In this document: positions 63,611 through 64,000 of the stretch, one piece after another | Layout of the letters: each line of letters starts with the position of its first letter | Position numbering within the stretch: the stretch's first letter is position 1 | DNA from: an uncultured Kordiimonas sp. | GTDB taxonomy: Bacteria; Pseudomonadota; Alphaproteobacteria; Sphingomonadales; Kordiimonadaceae | Reading direction: 5' to 3' | NCBI GenBank assembly: GCA_947503625.1 | Contig: CANNEK010000003.1 | Span: 434,001-498,000, forward strand | DNA length: 64,000 nt | The notes under the pieces: generated by a model | What the model was told of the DNA's origin: nothing | What the model saw: the letters and a program-made list of their open reading frames with translations, nothing else | Database searches by the model: none | Program-made: the position numbers and the translations under genes

Positions 63611-64000
63611 CTATTCGGCGCCTCGCTGACGGCGACGGCGCTGCCGCCGCACAACATAGAACAACCCGGGCGCCATCAATAACAGTGCGGAAGGCTCGGG
63701 CACTGAAGCTACAGAAGTAACACTGAAACCTCTGGTTTCTGTGCCAAAAATACCACCGGACTGAACACCGAGATCACCAACCGGGCTCAGGCTTATCTCG
63801 TCGAAAAAGGCGGACGTGATTGTCAGGGTAAGGGAATAAGTTCCGGCAACATTAATAAAGTCCGAAACACCGCCGGTGGACAGTGGTACCGAATTGCCGT
63901 TGAAGGAGGTGGACTGCAAAGTCTGCTCGTTTACCAGTGTCCAGTCGAAAATGGCACCGCCAGTGACGATAACTTCCGGTAGCAACGGATCAGTGGAAGG
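63611..64000 (-). CDS. PEP-CTERM sorting-domain protein, 5' partial
   Basis: Only the C-terminal 129 residues are visible; the frame is open to the right edge and the start lies beyond the window. A beta-rich domain (WTLVNEQTLQSTSFNGNSV, YSLTLTITSAFFDEISLSPVG) leads to the sorting signal SVPEPSALLL, a hydrophobic segment and an Arg-rich tail ([14 protein letters not shown]). PEP-CTERM signals are processed by exosortase and target proteins to the cell surface or exopolysaccharide. This implies an exosortase elsewhere in the genome. Confidence 0.85.
   Translation of the reverse strand, partial: PSTDPLLPEVIVTGGAIFDWTLVNEQTLQSTSFNGNSVPLSTGGVSDFINVAGTYSLTLTITSAFFDEISLSPVGDLGVQSGGIFGTETRGFSVTSVASVPEPSALLLMAPGLFYVVRRQRRRRQRGAE

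Overview
The window looks like chromosomal DNA from a free-living, probably marine, alphaproteobacterium, at moderate GC. Kordiimonadales-like is my best guess; it rests on gene content only. The evidence is five short PAS-type proteins of an alphaproteobacterial kind, the housekeeping order lgt-midA-pgeF and prs-rplY-pth-ychF, a succinyltransferase-type arginine pathway, a valine pathway running through 3-hydroxyisobutyrate, and many exported peptidases. I saw no rRNA, tRNA, CRISPR array, transposase, integrase or phage gene.

1-15.4 kb: housekeeping genes with accessory blocks between them. lgt (5' end outside the window) and midA overlap by 4 bp. An inserted block (FAD oxidoreductase, a 19-bp tandem repeat, two PAS genes) separates them from pgeF and prs. 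A second block (cytochrome b561, a TonB receptor with Fur-like sites, a DUF6607 lipoprotein, a secreted unknown, a solute-binding protein) separates prs from rplY-pth-ychF.

15.4-24.9 kb: two paralogous membrane proteins around a DUF2007 zinc-ribbon gene, an exported amidohydrolase, a DUF3108 protein, an FMN-dependent 2-hydroxyacid dehydrogenase, a MaoC hydratase, the periplasmic methionine sulfoxide repair pair msrPQ, and two tandem PAS genes.

24.9-36.9 kb: arginine succinyltransferase genes (astA, astD, astB) with a CPG2-like M20 hydrolase upstream and no astC or astE nearby; a LuxR regulator with a degenerate receiver; a chemoreceptor; a diheme peroxidase with two small blue-copper proteins; and an ArsR-SRPBCC pair.

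36.9-46.1 kb: another SRPBCC protein, then the distal valine pathway (mmsB, 3-hydroxyisobutyryl-CoA hydrolase, isobutyryl-CoA dehydrogenase, mmsA) with an M16 protease gene in the middle and a divergent LysR regulator.

46.1-64 kb: an exported S10 peptidase, a histidine kinase with decayed ATP-binding motifs, a PhyH-type dioxygenase, glmU-glmS, an exported M20 peptidase, a fifth PAS gene, an amidohydrolase, a beta-lactamase-like hydrolase, a TAP-type alpha/beta hydrolase divergent from a membrane-bound LytTR regulator, an NTF2-like protein, a PD40 beta-propeller, and the C-terminus of a PEP-CTERM protein at the right edge.

Together this suggests a heterotroph living on peptides and amino acids. 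I found no strong case for a wholly new system. The best leads are the PAS family with its shared C-terminal motif, the M20 gene that may replace AstE, the two degenerate signalling proteins, and the membrane-paralog/DUF2007 module. Several strong hairpins between genes lack a U-tract, so terminator calls are cautious.
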